A stretch of 14,306 nt of DNA from positions 1 through 14,306 of the forward strand of contig JANOET010000355.1 of assembly GCA_031413415.1 (NCBI GenBank). The letters run 5' to 3'. Below, in pieces: positions 7,281 to 13,603 of the stretch (within the stretch, counting starts at the first letter, position 1; every line of letters begins with the position of its first letter). Source of the DNA: UBA668 sp031413415 (lineage in GTDB: Bacteria; Actinomycetota; Acidimicrobiia; Acidimicrobiales; Ilumatobacteraceae). A program made the translations under genes and the position numbers. The notes beneath the pieces were generated by a model. It did no database searches and was not told where the DNA came from. It was given only the letters and a program-made list of their open reading frames with translations.

Positions 7281-7667
7281 TCAGGTGGCCGCGACGGCGG
7301 GATTGAGGTTGAGGTCGGCCGACACCGTGACCGTGCCGTGCCCGGTGAGTTGGCGAACGTCGGACAGGTCGAGTTCGGCCCACACCTTCAGCCACATCGA
7401 CAACTGACGGCCGCGCTGCTGGAAGATCCCCTCACTGGTCAGACGCATCGACCGCACGGTGCCGGACGAGATCGTGATCGGACGATCGGTGGCGCCGGAC
7501 AGCGCGATGACGAGCTCGAACTCGGGATGGGCGGGGTCGTCGTTGACGAGGGTGCCGCTGACGACGACGGCGTCGACCATGCGCCGACGAAGGCCTCGAG
7601 AGGCGATTTGGACGTGCTGGCCACGGCCGACCGTCCAGTGTTGGTGCTCGAGTGTTGCTGTGTTCAT
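7281..7667 (-). CDS. Small soluble protein, weakly YceI-like
   Basis: This encodes 128 residues. The ATG at 7667 is favoured by GAAGGGAA about 6 nt upstream; a longer in-frame extension to 7823 has no such site and overlaps the regulator gene. The protein starts with a short His/Thr-rich tail (MNTATLEHQHWTV) and then alternates hydrophobic and polar residues, suggesting a beta-sandwich or barrel: VDAVVVSGTLV, FELVIALSG, PITISSGTVRSM, LTGHGTVTVSADLNL. The SGTL-DDPAH segment and the final LTGHGTVTV recall YceI-type lipid-binding barrels, but the match is weak and the protein is shorter than the ~170-190 residues usual there. No signal peptide or membrane segment is seen. It follows the LuxR gene by 77 nt on the same strand and has its own ribosome-binding site, so it may be co-transcribed with, or a target of, that regulator. 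Confidence 0.7.
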   Translation of the reverse strand: MNTATLEHQHWTVGRGQHVQIASRGLRRRMVDAVVVSGTLVNDDPAHPEFELVIALSGATDRPITISSGTVRSMRLTSEGIFQQRGRQLSMWLKVWAELDLSDVRQLTGHGTVTVSADLNLNPAVAAT

Positions 7668-7744
7668 GATCGTTCCCTTCGTGTTGAATCTGGGTTGATC
7701 ATGAGCTGCGGTCGACCGTGCCGAAATCGGCCGGTCGGCTGGGA

Positions 7745-10507
7745 TTAATCCTCCTTCAACCGGCCGGGCAGCTCGGCTCGGGAGTGAATCCCCAGCTTGC
7801 TGTACACCTTCGACAGGTTCCACTGCACGGTCTTGGGGCTGATGAACAGCTCGGCTGCGGCCTCGCGGTACGTCCGACCGGCTGCGATCAACTCCGCAAC
7901 CTGGCGTTCGGTCGGGGTCAGATCGTCGCTGGCGGCACGTCCGCCCACCCGCGACAGCTCGGACCGGGCGCGGTCGAGCCAGATCCGGGCTCCGAGCCGG
8001 GAGAACTCGGCCTCTGCGGCCAGCAGCGCTGTCTTCGCCGCTTTCTTCTGTCGATTGCGGCGGTGCACGGTGCCCAGCACGAGCTCGGTGCGCGCCCGTT
8101 CGAATGGCTGGCGAGCACTGTCGTTACGGACCACCGCCGTCAACATCTCGGACGCGCCGTCGAGATCGCCCCGAGCCGCCTGCAGTGCAGCCGCTCCGCG
8201 ACCGAGGACCAGGTCGAGCCACGGTCGGTGCAGCGCGTCCGCAGTCGCCCGCGCCGTGTCGAGCAACGCCTCGGCCTCGTCGAACCGGCCGAGTGCGATC
8301 TTGGCCTCGATCGCGTCGCCGTGATAGCGGAACAGCCCTGGCTCGAGCAGCCCGATGTCGTTCGCCATGCGCGCGACCTCGGCCAGCGTGCGATCGGCGT
8401 CGTCGAAGCGACCGACCGACAGCTCGAGGAAGCCCCGAGTTGCGAGCAGCTCGAGCATCGCCGGGCCGGCGCCGAAGCGTTCGGCGAGCGTCATTCCCTG
8501 CACGATCTCCATCTCGGCCGCTGCGACATCGCCGAGATGGCCACTGACCAAGGCACTGATGACCGCGGCGAATGGTCGCTCGCTGTCCTGCCCACTCTCG
8601 ATCGTCGACCGCACGCACTCTGCCGCCGTCGCGGCCGCGGTCGTCCAGCTCCCGAGGAGCAGCTCGGTGCGAGCGACATGGAACAGTACGTAGGGAAGCG
8701 ACTGCTCGTCACCGCGGGCGATCGCGTCGGCGTGCATGGTCTGGAAGCGTTGCAGCCCCTCGGGCAGGCGGTCCTCCCACACCAGCAGCATCCCCTGCAG
8801 CCAGTCGGGATGACACATGATCTGCAGGCGACGCGAACTCGACTGCACGACCTCGACGGCGCTGGCGACGGCGTCGATGGAGATGCCCCTTCCGCCGAGC
8901 GAGCACAGGAAGTCGAAAAGTGTCTGCGAGACGGCGATCTGTTCGGCGTCGCCGCCGAGTTCGGCCAACGCCACGGCACGTCGCGCGAGAGGCTCGGCGA
9001 GGCGGACGTCGGTCTGGTGCGTCGACCACGCCAGTCCCTGCAGGATCTCGATCTCCGACGGCGAGCCTGCGTCCACTTCGTCGAGTGCCGAGCGGAAGCA
9101 CCGCACCGCCGGCCCGAAGCCCTCGAGCGACGCCACCGCCCATGCGCGCAATGCGAGTGCCTGCGATCGGGTCGGCCCTGGGGGCGCATCGACGAGGATG
9201 TCGTCGAGCTGCGCCTTCACCCGCTCGGGTCGACCCAGCTCGAACACGCAGCGCGCCACGTTCAATCGCCGTTCGCGTGCCGCTTCTCGTTGATCCGCCG
9301 GCGTGAGCCGCGCAGCGGCGTCCCACAACTCGGCGGACGCGTCGGGCGCGCCGCGCGCTGCGGCTCGGCGCGCGGCGTGGTCGAGCTTCTCCGCGACCGC
9401 GGCGTCGGGACCGTCGGTCGCGAGCGCGAGATGCCGCCCCTGTTCCTCGATGTCGTCGACAGTTGCTGCGACGCGGGCGTGAAGCTGAGTGCGTTGTGCC
9501 GAATCGAGCCGCGAATATGCCGCCGACCCGAGCAGCGGGTGAGCCAGGAGCACGCGCTCGCCGTCGAGCGTGATGACGCCTGCCGATTCGGCCAAACGCA
9601 GCTGATCGAAGGCGCCCGATCCGAGCAGGGCCGTGACCGTGGAGACCGTGGGGCGGCCCAGGATCGACGCGACCTGGACGACCTCGATGGCAGGGCCGAG
9701 TGCGTCGAGGCGATCGGCGACGACGCTCAGCAACGTGTCGGGTACCGGCCGCGACCCGTCGGTGGTCGCGCCGCGGTCCACCCATGCGCGTGCGAGGTGC
9801 ACTGCGAACATCGGGTTTCCGCCCGCCATCTCGTGCAGCTTCTGCACATCGCGTGGCGACAGCGCGTCGCCGACGCGTTCGCGCACGATCGCGTCGACCT
9901 GGCCCGTGTCGAGCGCCGCGACCTGCTGCTCGACGACTCGTAAGCCGGCGTCGTGGTCGACGTCGTCGAGGATGCCGTTCTCGCGGGCGGCACGCGTCGC
10001 GATGAGGAACCCCACTCGCTCGGTGCGCAGTCGTCGCACCACGAATGCCAGGACACGCTGCGACGGCTGGTCCATCCACTGCGCGTCGTCGATGCCGACC
10101 ACCAGCGGGCGCTGGCGCGCCAGGTGTTGCAACAGCCCGAGGGTCGCCACGGCGACGGCCCGCGGCGGCAGTTCGAGACCGTCGGGCTCGGCGCGCAGCA
10201 GCGCGACCTCAACGGCGTGACGCTGCGGTTGCGGCAGGGTGCCGAGGTCGTCGTCGTCGACATCGACGAGCAGGTCCGACAGCGACGTGAACGCGAGCTG
10301 TGCCTCGGCGTCGACCGGGCGACAGCGGAGGATGCCGAACCCTCGTTCCTTCGCGAGTCGAAGGCCCTCGCGCCACAACGTCGACTTGCCGATACCGGGC
10401 TCGCCGGTGAGCACCAACGCCGTGGGACCATCGCTGATCGAGTCGACGAAGGCGCGCACCGCACGGGTCTCGTCGACACGACCGATGATCGTGGTGGAAT
10501 CGCTCAC
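7745..10507 (-). CDS. Large ATP-binding LuxR-family regulator (LAL type)
   Basis: This 920-aa transcription regulator has the MalT/LAL layout. The N-terminal AAA-type NTPase has Walker A GEPGIGKST (35-43) and Walker B LVVGIDDAQW (about 135-144), with an IIGR-DE motif at the very start as is typical. A long helical, TPR-like middle (about 300-850) follows. The last 60 residues (861-920) form a LuxR-type helix-turn-helix: LTPTERQVAELIAAGRTYRE, then AAAELFISPKTVQWNLSKVY and SKLGIHSRAEL. Such proteins are ATP-dependent activators that respond to small ligands or protein partners. The GTG at 10507 fits the usual family N-terminus; the longer frame to 10597 is arginine-rich shadow. No strong ribosome-binding site is visible. 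It is 156 nt downstream of the TetR gene on the same strand. The target is unknown; the small gene at 7281-7667 is the nearest candidate. Confidence 0.95.
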   Translation of the reverse strand: MSDSTTIIGRVDETRAVRAFVDSISDGPTALVLTGEPGIGKSTLWREGLRLAKERGFGILRCRPVDAEAQLAFTSLSDLLVDVDDDDLGTLPQPQRHAVEVALLRAEPDGLELPPRAVAVATLGLLQHLARQRPLVVGIDDAQWMDQPSQRVLAFVVRRLRTERVGFLIATRAARENGILDDVDHDAGLRVVEQQVAALDTGQVDAIVRERVGDALSPRDVQKLHEMAGGNPMFAVHLARAWVDRGATTDGSRPVPDTLLSVVADRLDALGPAIEVVQVASILGRPTVSTVTALLGSGAFDQLRLAESAGVITLDGERVLLAHPLLGSAAYSRLDSAQRTQLHARVAATVDDIEEQGRHLALATDGPDAAVAEKLDHAARRAAARGAPDASAELWDAAARLTPADQREAARERRLNVARCVFELGRPERVKAQLDDILVDAPPGPTRSQALALRAWAVASLEGFGPAVRCFRSALDEVDAGSPSEIEILQGLAWSTHQTDVRLAEPLARRAVALAELGGDAEQIAVSQTLFDFLCSLGGRGISIDAVASAVEVVQSSSRRLQIMCHPDWLQGMLLVWEDRLPEGLQRFQTMHADAIARGDEQSLPYVLFHVARTELLLGSWTTAAATAAECVRSTIESGQDSERPFAAVISALVSGHLGDVAAAEMEIVQGMTLAERFGAGPAMLELLATRGFLELSVGRFDDADRTLAEVARMANDIGLLEPGLFRYHGDAIEAKIALGRFDEAEALLDTARATADALHRPWLDLVLGRGAAALQAARGDLDGASEMLTAVVRNDSARQPFERARTELVLGTVHRRNRQKKAAKTALLAAEAEFSRLGARIWLDRARSELSRVGGRAASDDLTPTERQVAELIAAGRTYREAAAELFISPKTVQWNLSKVYSKLGIHSRAELPGRLKED

Positions 10508-10663
10508 GTCGTTCGCTCGGTTGCGTCCAGGACTTCCTGGCGGCAGGTCACGACACCGCAATCTATGCGCCTGCCGCAGGAGCGTTCGACAGCGCACGCC
10601 GGATGTCGGCGCCGTGGGCGAGGCGCTCAGACACGACAGTCATCCGCGGAGGCTCGCTACCGC

Positions 10664-11311
10664 TCAGTCCAGTTGGGTGAGGCCGTCGAGGATGAGATCG
10701 AGCACCAACTCGAAGCTGCTCGCTGTGTCGCCGTCGAGGTGCTGCCGGACGTGGGTGATGGTGTGGGGGGCCTCGTCCTCGGAGAGGCCTTCCATGAACG
10801 AGCGGGCAACGACCTCGGCGTCGCCCTCGGTCGGCATGACGTACGCCATCGCCTGTTCCTGGAGGGTGTAGCCGATGACGTGGTTGTTGACGGCGTGGAA
10901 TGCCAGGTGCGCTACCCGAGGCGACAGGTCGGTGGCGGCGAGGGCCGCGAGGTGGTTCTCCATGTGTCGTACGCGGGCCGGGCCGGGGAGTTGGCGCAGC
11001 CACAGCGACGCCGCCCACGGATGTCGGACCAGCGCCGTCCGGGTGTCGACCGCAAGGGTGCGCACGGCGACGAGTGGTTCGGCCGCGGGGTCAGGGTCGG
11101 GGATCTCGGCGGCCACGGCGTCGACCATCATCGTGAGCACCTCGACCTTGCTGGCGACGTGGTTGTACAGCGACATCACCTCGTAGCCGAGCGCTGCGGC
11201 GAGCTTGCGCATCGAGAGGCCTTCGATACCGCGCTCGTCGGCGAAGGCGATCCCGCCGGCGACGATCGCATCGCGATCAAGGGGTACGCGGTCGCTGGTC
11301 GGGGTGGTCAC
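10664..11311 (-). CDS. TetR-family repressor
   Basis: This 215-aa one-component repressor has a helix-turn-helix near residues 32-51 (LSMRKLAAALGYEVMSLYNH), which matches the TetR recognition-helix pattern LGV-xxx-LYxHV-xxK. The remainder resembles the TetR_C ligand-binding domain (AVDTRTALVRHPWAASLWL, then HAVNNHVIGYTLQEQ). The start is uncertain: GTG 11311 gives 215 aa, while TTG 11320 adds three residues and overlaps the promoter for the divergent gene. The two palindromes at 11321-11354 lie directly upstream, so it very probably represses the divergent dehydrogenase and perhaps itself. The ligand may be a substrate of that dehydrogenase, but this is inference. Confidence 0.93.
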   Translation of the reverse strand: MTTPTSDRVPLDRDAIVAGGIAFADERGIEGLSMRKLAAALGYEVMSLYNHVASKVEVLTMMVDAVAAEIPDPDPAAEPLVAVRTLAVDTRTALVRHPWAASLWLRQLPGPARVRHMENHLAALAATDLSPRVAHLAFHAVNNHVIGYTLQEQAMAYVMPTEGDAEVVARSFMEGLSEDEAPHTITHVRQHLDGDTASSFELVLDLILDGLTQLD

Positions 11312-11313
11312 CC

Positions 11314-11342
11314 TTGACAACGTACACTGTACGCGCTACAAC
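11314..11342 (+). promoter_or_regulatory. Promoter of the dehydrogenase gene
   Basis: A perfect -35 consensus TTGACA (11314-11319) is followed 17 bp later by TACAAC (11337-11342), four of six matches to TATAAT. Transcription would start near 11349-11350, giving a leader of ~37 nt with GGAGA (11376-11380) before ATG 11386. The first operator palindrome fills the spacer and the second lies just past the -10, so a bound repressor should block RNA polymerase. Confidence 0.55.
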
Positions 11343-11356
11343 GTACAGTGTACGTT
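11319..11356. promoter_or_regulatory. Paired TetR operators (two 13-bp palindromes)
   Basis: CGTACACTGTACG (11321-11333) and CGTACAGTGTACG (11342-11354) are perfect odd palindromes around one central base. Each is the reverse complement of the other, and their outer flanks AA and TT extend the symmetry to 15-bp arms (11319-11333 and 11342-11356). The centres, 11327 and 11348, are 21 bp apart, two helical turns, so two repressor dimers would bind the same face of the DNA. The position between the divergent TetR and dehydrogenase genes, over the dehydrogenase promoter, makes them the natural operators of the adjacent TetR protein. Confidence 0.75.
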
Positions 11357-11385
11357 CGCCCCGCCCCCCAGAACCGGAGATCTCG

Positions 11386-12432
11386 ATGCCTCCCCAGACG
11401 ACCACCCCCGACCACACGCCACAGCCCGCCGGCGCGGAGCCTCCCCCGACCACGATGACAGCGCTCACGGCACGCACCTACGGGGGCCCGGACGTGCTGG
11501 CGTTGGAGGAGATCCCGGTGCCGACGCCCGCCGACGGCGAGCTGCTCGTCGAGGTGCGAGCGTCATCGCTGAACGCGCTCGATTGGCACTTCCTCACCGG
11601 AACGCCGTACCTGATGCGGCTGATGTCCGGTCTACGGCGGCCCAAGCGGTTCGTGCGTGGCGCAGATGTTGCCGGCGTGGTCGTCTCAGTCGGCGACGGC
11701 GTCACCCGGTTCCGTGTCGGCGACCCAGTGTTCGGTGTGTGTCCGGGTGGCGGTTGTGGCCCGTTCCTCACCGTGAAGCAGGACAACGTCGTGAAGATCA
11801 CCGACGGCGTGCCCTTCGAATCCGCGGCCGCCACCCCCATCGCCGGGCTGACCGCCCTGCAGGCACTTCGCACCCACGGCGCCGTCCAGCCCGGTGACCG
11901 GGTGCTGGTCAACGGCGCCGCTGGCGGCGTGGGCACGATGGCGGTCCAGATCGCCAAAGCGCTCGGTGCCGAGGTGACGGCGGTGTGCAGTACGCGCAAC
12001 GTCGAGATGGTGCACGCGCTCGGTGCCGACGAGGTGATCGACTACACCACCGCCGACTTCGTCGCCGGTGGTGCGCGCTTCGACGTGATGCTCGACAACG
12101 TCGGCAACCGGCACCCACGCGAGGTCCGCAGCGTGATGCGCCCCCGCGGGCGATACGTGGCGATCAGCGGCCCCAAGGCCAACCGCTGGGTCGACCCGCT
12201 GCCGTACCTCGTGCGCGCCCGGTTGGCGTTCATGCGTGCCGACGCCTCGTTCCACAACTTCACTGCCGCACCCAACGACGACGATCTGATGTTCCTCGAC
12301 GAGCTTCTGGCGTCAGGCCGGCTCGTCCCGCAGATCGACCGCGTGGTCGGTCTCGACGGCGTCGCGGATGCGCTCGCCGAGATCGGTTCAGGTCACGCCC
12401 GGGCCAAGATCGTCGTCGTGCCATCGAGCTGA
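11386..12432 (+). CDS. MDR-family NAD(P)H:quinone oxidoreductase-like dehydrogenase
   Basis: This 348-aa medium-chain dehydrogenase/reductase belongs to the zinc-free quinone-oxidoreductase branch. The N-terminal catalytic domain has YGGPDVLALEEIPVPTPADG, then RASSLNALDWHFLTG, RGADVAGVVVSVG and FRVGDPVFG. The Rossmann motif NGAAGGVGTMAVQIAK sits at 176-191, and LGADEVIDY plus the DNVG stretch complete the nucleotide-binding fold. Structural zinc cysteines are absent. It probably reduces enals, quinones or enones with NADPH, but the substrate is not determined. ATG 11386 is preferred over ATG 11455 because GGAGA lies 5 nt upstream; the first ~24 residues are a Pro/Thr-rich tail. It is divergent from the TetR gene and very likely controlled by it. 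Confidence 0.93.
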   Translation: MPPQTTTPDHTPQPAGAEPPPTTMTALTARTYGGPDVLALEEIPVPTPADGELLVEVRASSLNALDWHFLTGTPYLMRLMSGLRRPKRFVRGADVAGVVVSVGDGVTRFRVGDPVFGVCPGGGCGPFLTVKQDNVVKITDGVPFESAAATPIAGLTALQALRTHGAVQPGDRVLVNGAAGGVGTMAVQIAKALGAEVTAVCSTRNVEMVHALGADEVIDYTTADFVAGGARFDVMLDNVGNRHPREVRSVMRPRGRYVAISGPKANRWVDPLPYLVRARLAFMRADASFHNFTAAPNDDDLMFLDELLASGRLVPQIDRVVGLDGVADALAEIGSGHARAKIVVVPSS

Positions 12433-12805
12433 TCCACCCGGGTCGCCACGAGTGCCGACGCCACGAACGCCGGGCGGAAGCGCTGCCAGTCGATGTGCCT
12501 GCGACCTTCGGGTTGTTGGCCCGACGGGTCGTGGTTCAGTCGGGCACGACCAGGTAGCAGCGGCGGGACGCCACCACCCGGATCGGAGCTTCACGTCGAC
12601 CTATACGTTGCGTCACGCCCTCGCGTTGCGCCCGAGGTGGGACTCTCCGGGAGTGTCCCACGACTCTTCCATATCCTCTGACCAGCACCTTTCGGGTCCC
12701 ACGTTGAGTGGGATCAGCTGGCAAGGTGTTGACCTCGCCAGGGAGTGTCGGCTACTTGGGTGCGTCCGCGAGTCGTTTGCCCGCCTGTCGCAACGCAAAC
12801 GGCGG
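12433..12805. other. Gene-poor stretch after the dehydrogenase gene
   Basis: I see no convincing gene here. The forward frame that continues into the ORF at 12806 is open but rich in Pro, Arg and Ser. On the minus strand a frame near 12432-12540 reads RRHIDWQRFRPAFVASALVA, and another ends in APIRVVASRRCYLVVPD. Both are protein-like but lack starts or homology. Past ~12600 the sequence is less GC-rich than the neighbouring genes. The notable content is the pair of hairpins at 12637-12713. Confidence 0.4.
12637..12713. repeat. Two hairpins sharing a GTGGGAC motif
   Basis: The first hairpin is GTGGGAC (12637-12643) with GTCCCAC (12655-12661), reinforced by an inner CTC/GAG stem. The second is TCCCAC (12697-12702) with GTGGGA (12708-12713) around a GTTGA loop. 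The 7-mer thus occurs four times in 77 bp, once with a final T instead of C. GGGAGTGTC at 12649-12657 also recurs at 12741-12749. The elements could be regulatory, termination-related or the end of a mobile element. Confidence 0.4.
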
Positions 12806-12829
12806 ATGAACTCTGCCGGACATCCGCCG
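12800..12829 (+). repeat. 9-bp inverted repeat over a putative start codon
   Basis: CGGCGGATG (12800-12808) pairs perfectly with CATCCGCCG (12821-12829) around a 12-nt loop. The ATG proposed for the 129-aa ORF is the last triplet of the left arm. In mRNA this would sequester the start codon; it may equally be a structure unrelated to translation. Confidence 0.35.
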
Positions 12830-13195
12830 CTCGCGCTTGATTGCGAGCGTGAGCAACGCGACCATGCGGAGGTGTCGGGGAGTCGGCTCCACTTCGAATC
12901 CATCGAGGACGCCCTCGGTGCGCTCGACGCCATGAGCGGGCGTCCAGAACGGCGAACTCGAGCAGCAAACGCCGTCCGTGTCGTGGTGGCGATCGACGGC
13001 TGTCGGTCTCCGGTCTTCTATCTAACCGAGAAAGCCAACTATGTCGGCGTTCTCAGTGACGACGGTGCACGGTTGGCTCGCGTGCAAGGCCTTCAAGTCT
13101 GGTCACGCCATCGAGGCGAAGGCTTTCGGGTGCGTGTCCCAACGCCGGGTCGACCGTTGCCGGACAGTAACCTGCCGTTTGCATTCGATCTCTAG
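12806..13195 (+). CDS. Hypothetical protein, 129 aa
   Basis: I do not recognise this protein. From ATG 12806 the frame gives 129 residues ending in FAFDL. The middle looks like a real fold: LHFESIEDALGALDAM, then VRVVVAIDGCRSPVFYLTEK and VGVLSDDGARLARVQGLQVW. It has no signal peptide or membrane segment. Third-position GC is lower than in neighbouring genes, which fits recent acquisition or a non-coding frame. The start is weak: no Shine-Dalgarno site is visible, and the ATG sits inside a 9-bp hairpin stem (12800-12808 with 12821-12829). The frame is open upstream to 12368 but overlaps the dehydrogenase end. A minus-strand ORF (13053-13337) overlaps it. I consider it the better of the two, but doubtful. 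Confidence 0.42.
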   Translation: MNSAGHPPLALDCEREQRDHAEVSGSRLHFESIEDALGALDAMSGRPERRTRAANAVRVVVAIDGCRSPVFYLTEKANYVGVLSDDGARLARVQGLQVWSRHRGEGFRVRVPTPGRPLPDSNLPFAFDL

Positions 13196-13603
13196 ACGCG
13201 CCCAACCTCGCACCAGCACACCAGATGAATGCACCCGGGGTCGTTTCGTCAGCCGAGCACTCGCCGAGATAGTGGCGGTGGAACTCGGCGATGATCTTGA
13301 ACTTCACCGCATCACCGGGTGACCGATGCTGAGCCATCGGTAGGAGGTGAATCGCCCCGGTTTGATGACTGCTCTTAGTCCTTCCAGGGACTGGGAGATC
13401 TATTGCAAAACCCCGGCCGGTTCACACAGTCCTCGATAAACGAGTCGGCCCGTCGGCGCCCCATTCCAAGCGAAGAGGGATGCCGGCTGCGTCCCTCAAT
13501 CCACAATTGTCATGCTCCAGCCAGCTGAGATTCACCAGGAGGTCTTCGCGTAGCAACCTCAAATCTCTACTGTGCAGCGACCTCCGATGGGAAGGACGCG
13601 TTC
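13196..13603. other. Non-coding stretch before the DUF2510-like gene
   Basis: No well-supported gene is seen in these ~400 bases. A forward frame ends in FVSRALAEIVAVELGDDLEL at 13322, and a minus frame starting at ATG 13337 begins MAQHRSPGDAVKFKIIAEFH; neither has a ribosome-binding site or a recognised family. A 7-bp hairpin, ACCGATG/CATCGGT (13322-13341), precedes a possible insertion-sequence end at 13348. A minus frame between about 13422 and 13550 (NLSWLEHDNCGLRDAAG) is protein-like but has no credible start. The stretch is probably a scar of mobile DNA plus the promoter region of the gene at 13604. Confidence 0.35.
13348..13424. mobile_element. Possible remnant ends of an IS3-family element
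   Basis: TGAATCGCCCCGGTTTG (13348-13364) resembles the terminal inverted repeat of IS3-family elements; IS6110 begins TGAACCGCCCCGGCATG, from memory. Some 40 bp later, CAAAACCCCGGCCGGTTCA (13406-13424) looks like an imperfect inverted copy ending in TTCA. The interior contains only small stems (GACT/AGTC and AGTCC/GGACT) and no coding capacity. No 3-bp target duplication is visible (AGG against CAC). It would be an internally deleted, MITE-like remnant, or a chance match. Confidence 0.3.

Noticed and set aside
7709..7731. CGGTCGACCG palindrome and GCCGAAATCGGC stem between the regulator and the small gene
   Set aside because: Short GC palindromes are common at this base composition; no T-run or promoter alignment supports a terminator or operator.
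12432..12560. Minus-strand frame with RRHIDWQRFRPAFVASALVA
   Set aside because: It looks protein-like but has no start codon nearby and runs into the antisense of the dehydrogenase gene.
12703..12709. GTTGAGT matching an integron attC core site (GTTRRRY)
   Set aside because: No matching RYYYAAC partner at proper spacing and no integrase gene; a 7-base match is expected by chance.
13053..13337. Minus-strand ORF of 94 aa beginning MAQHRSPGDAVKFKIIAEFH
   Set aside because: It overlaps the 129-aa plus-strand frame, has no ribosome-binding site and matches no family I recognise; the second half reads like shadow sequence.
13422..13550. Minus-strand protein-like frame containing NLSWLEHDNCGLRDAAG
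   Set aside because: Its only ATG lies inside the opposite-strand DUF2510-like gene, and no internal start has a ribosome-binding site.
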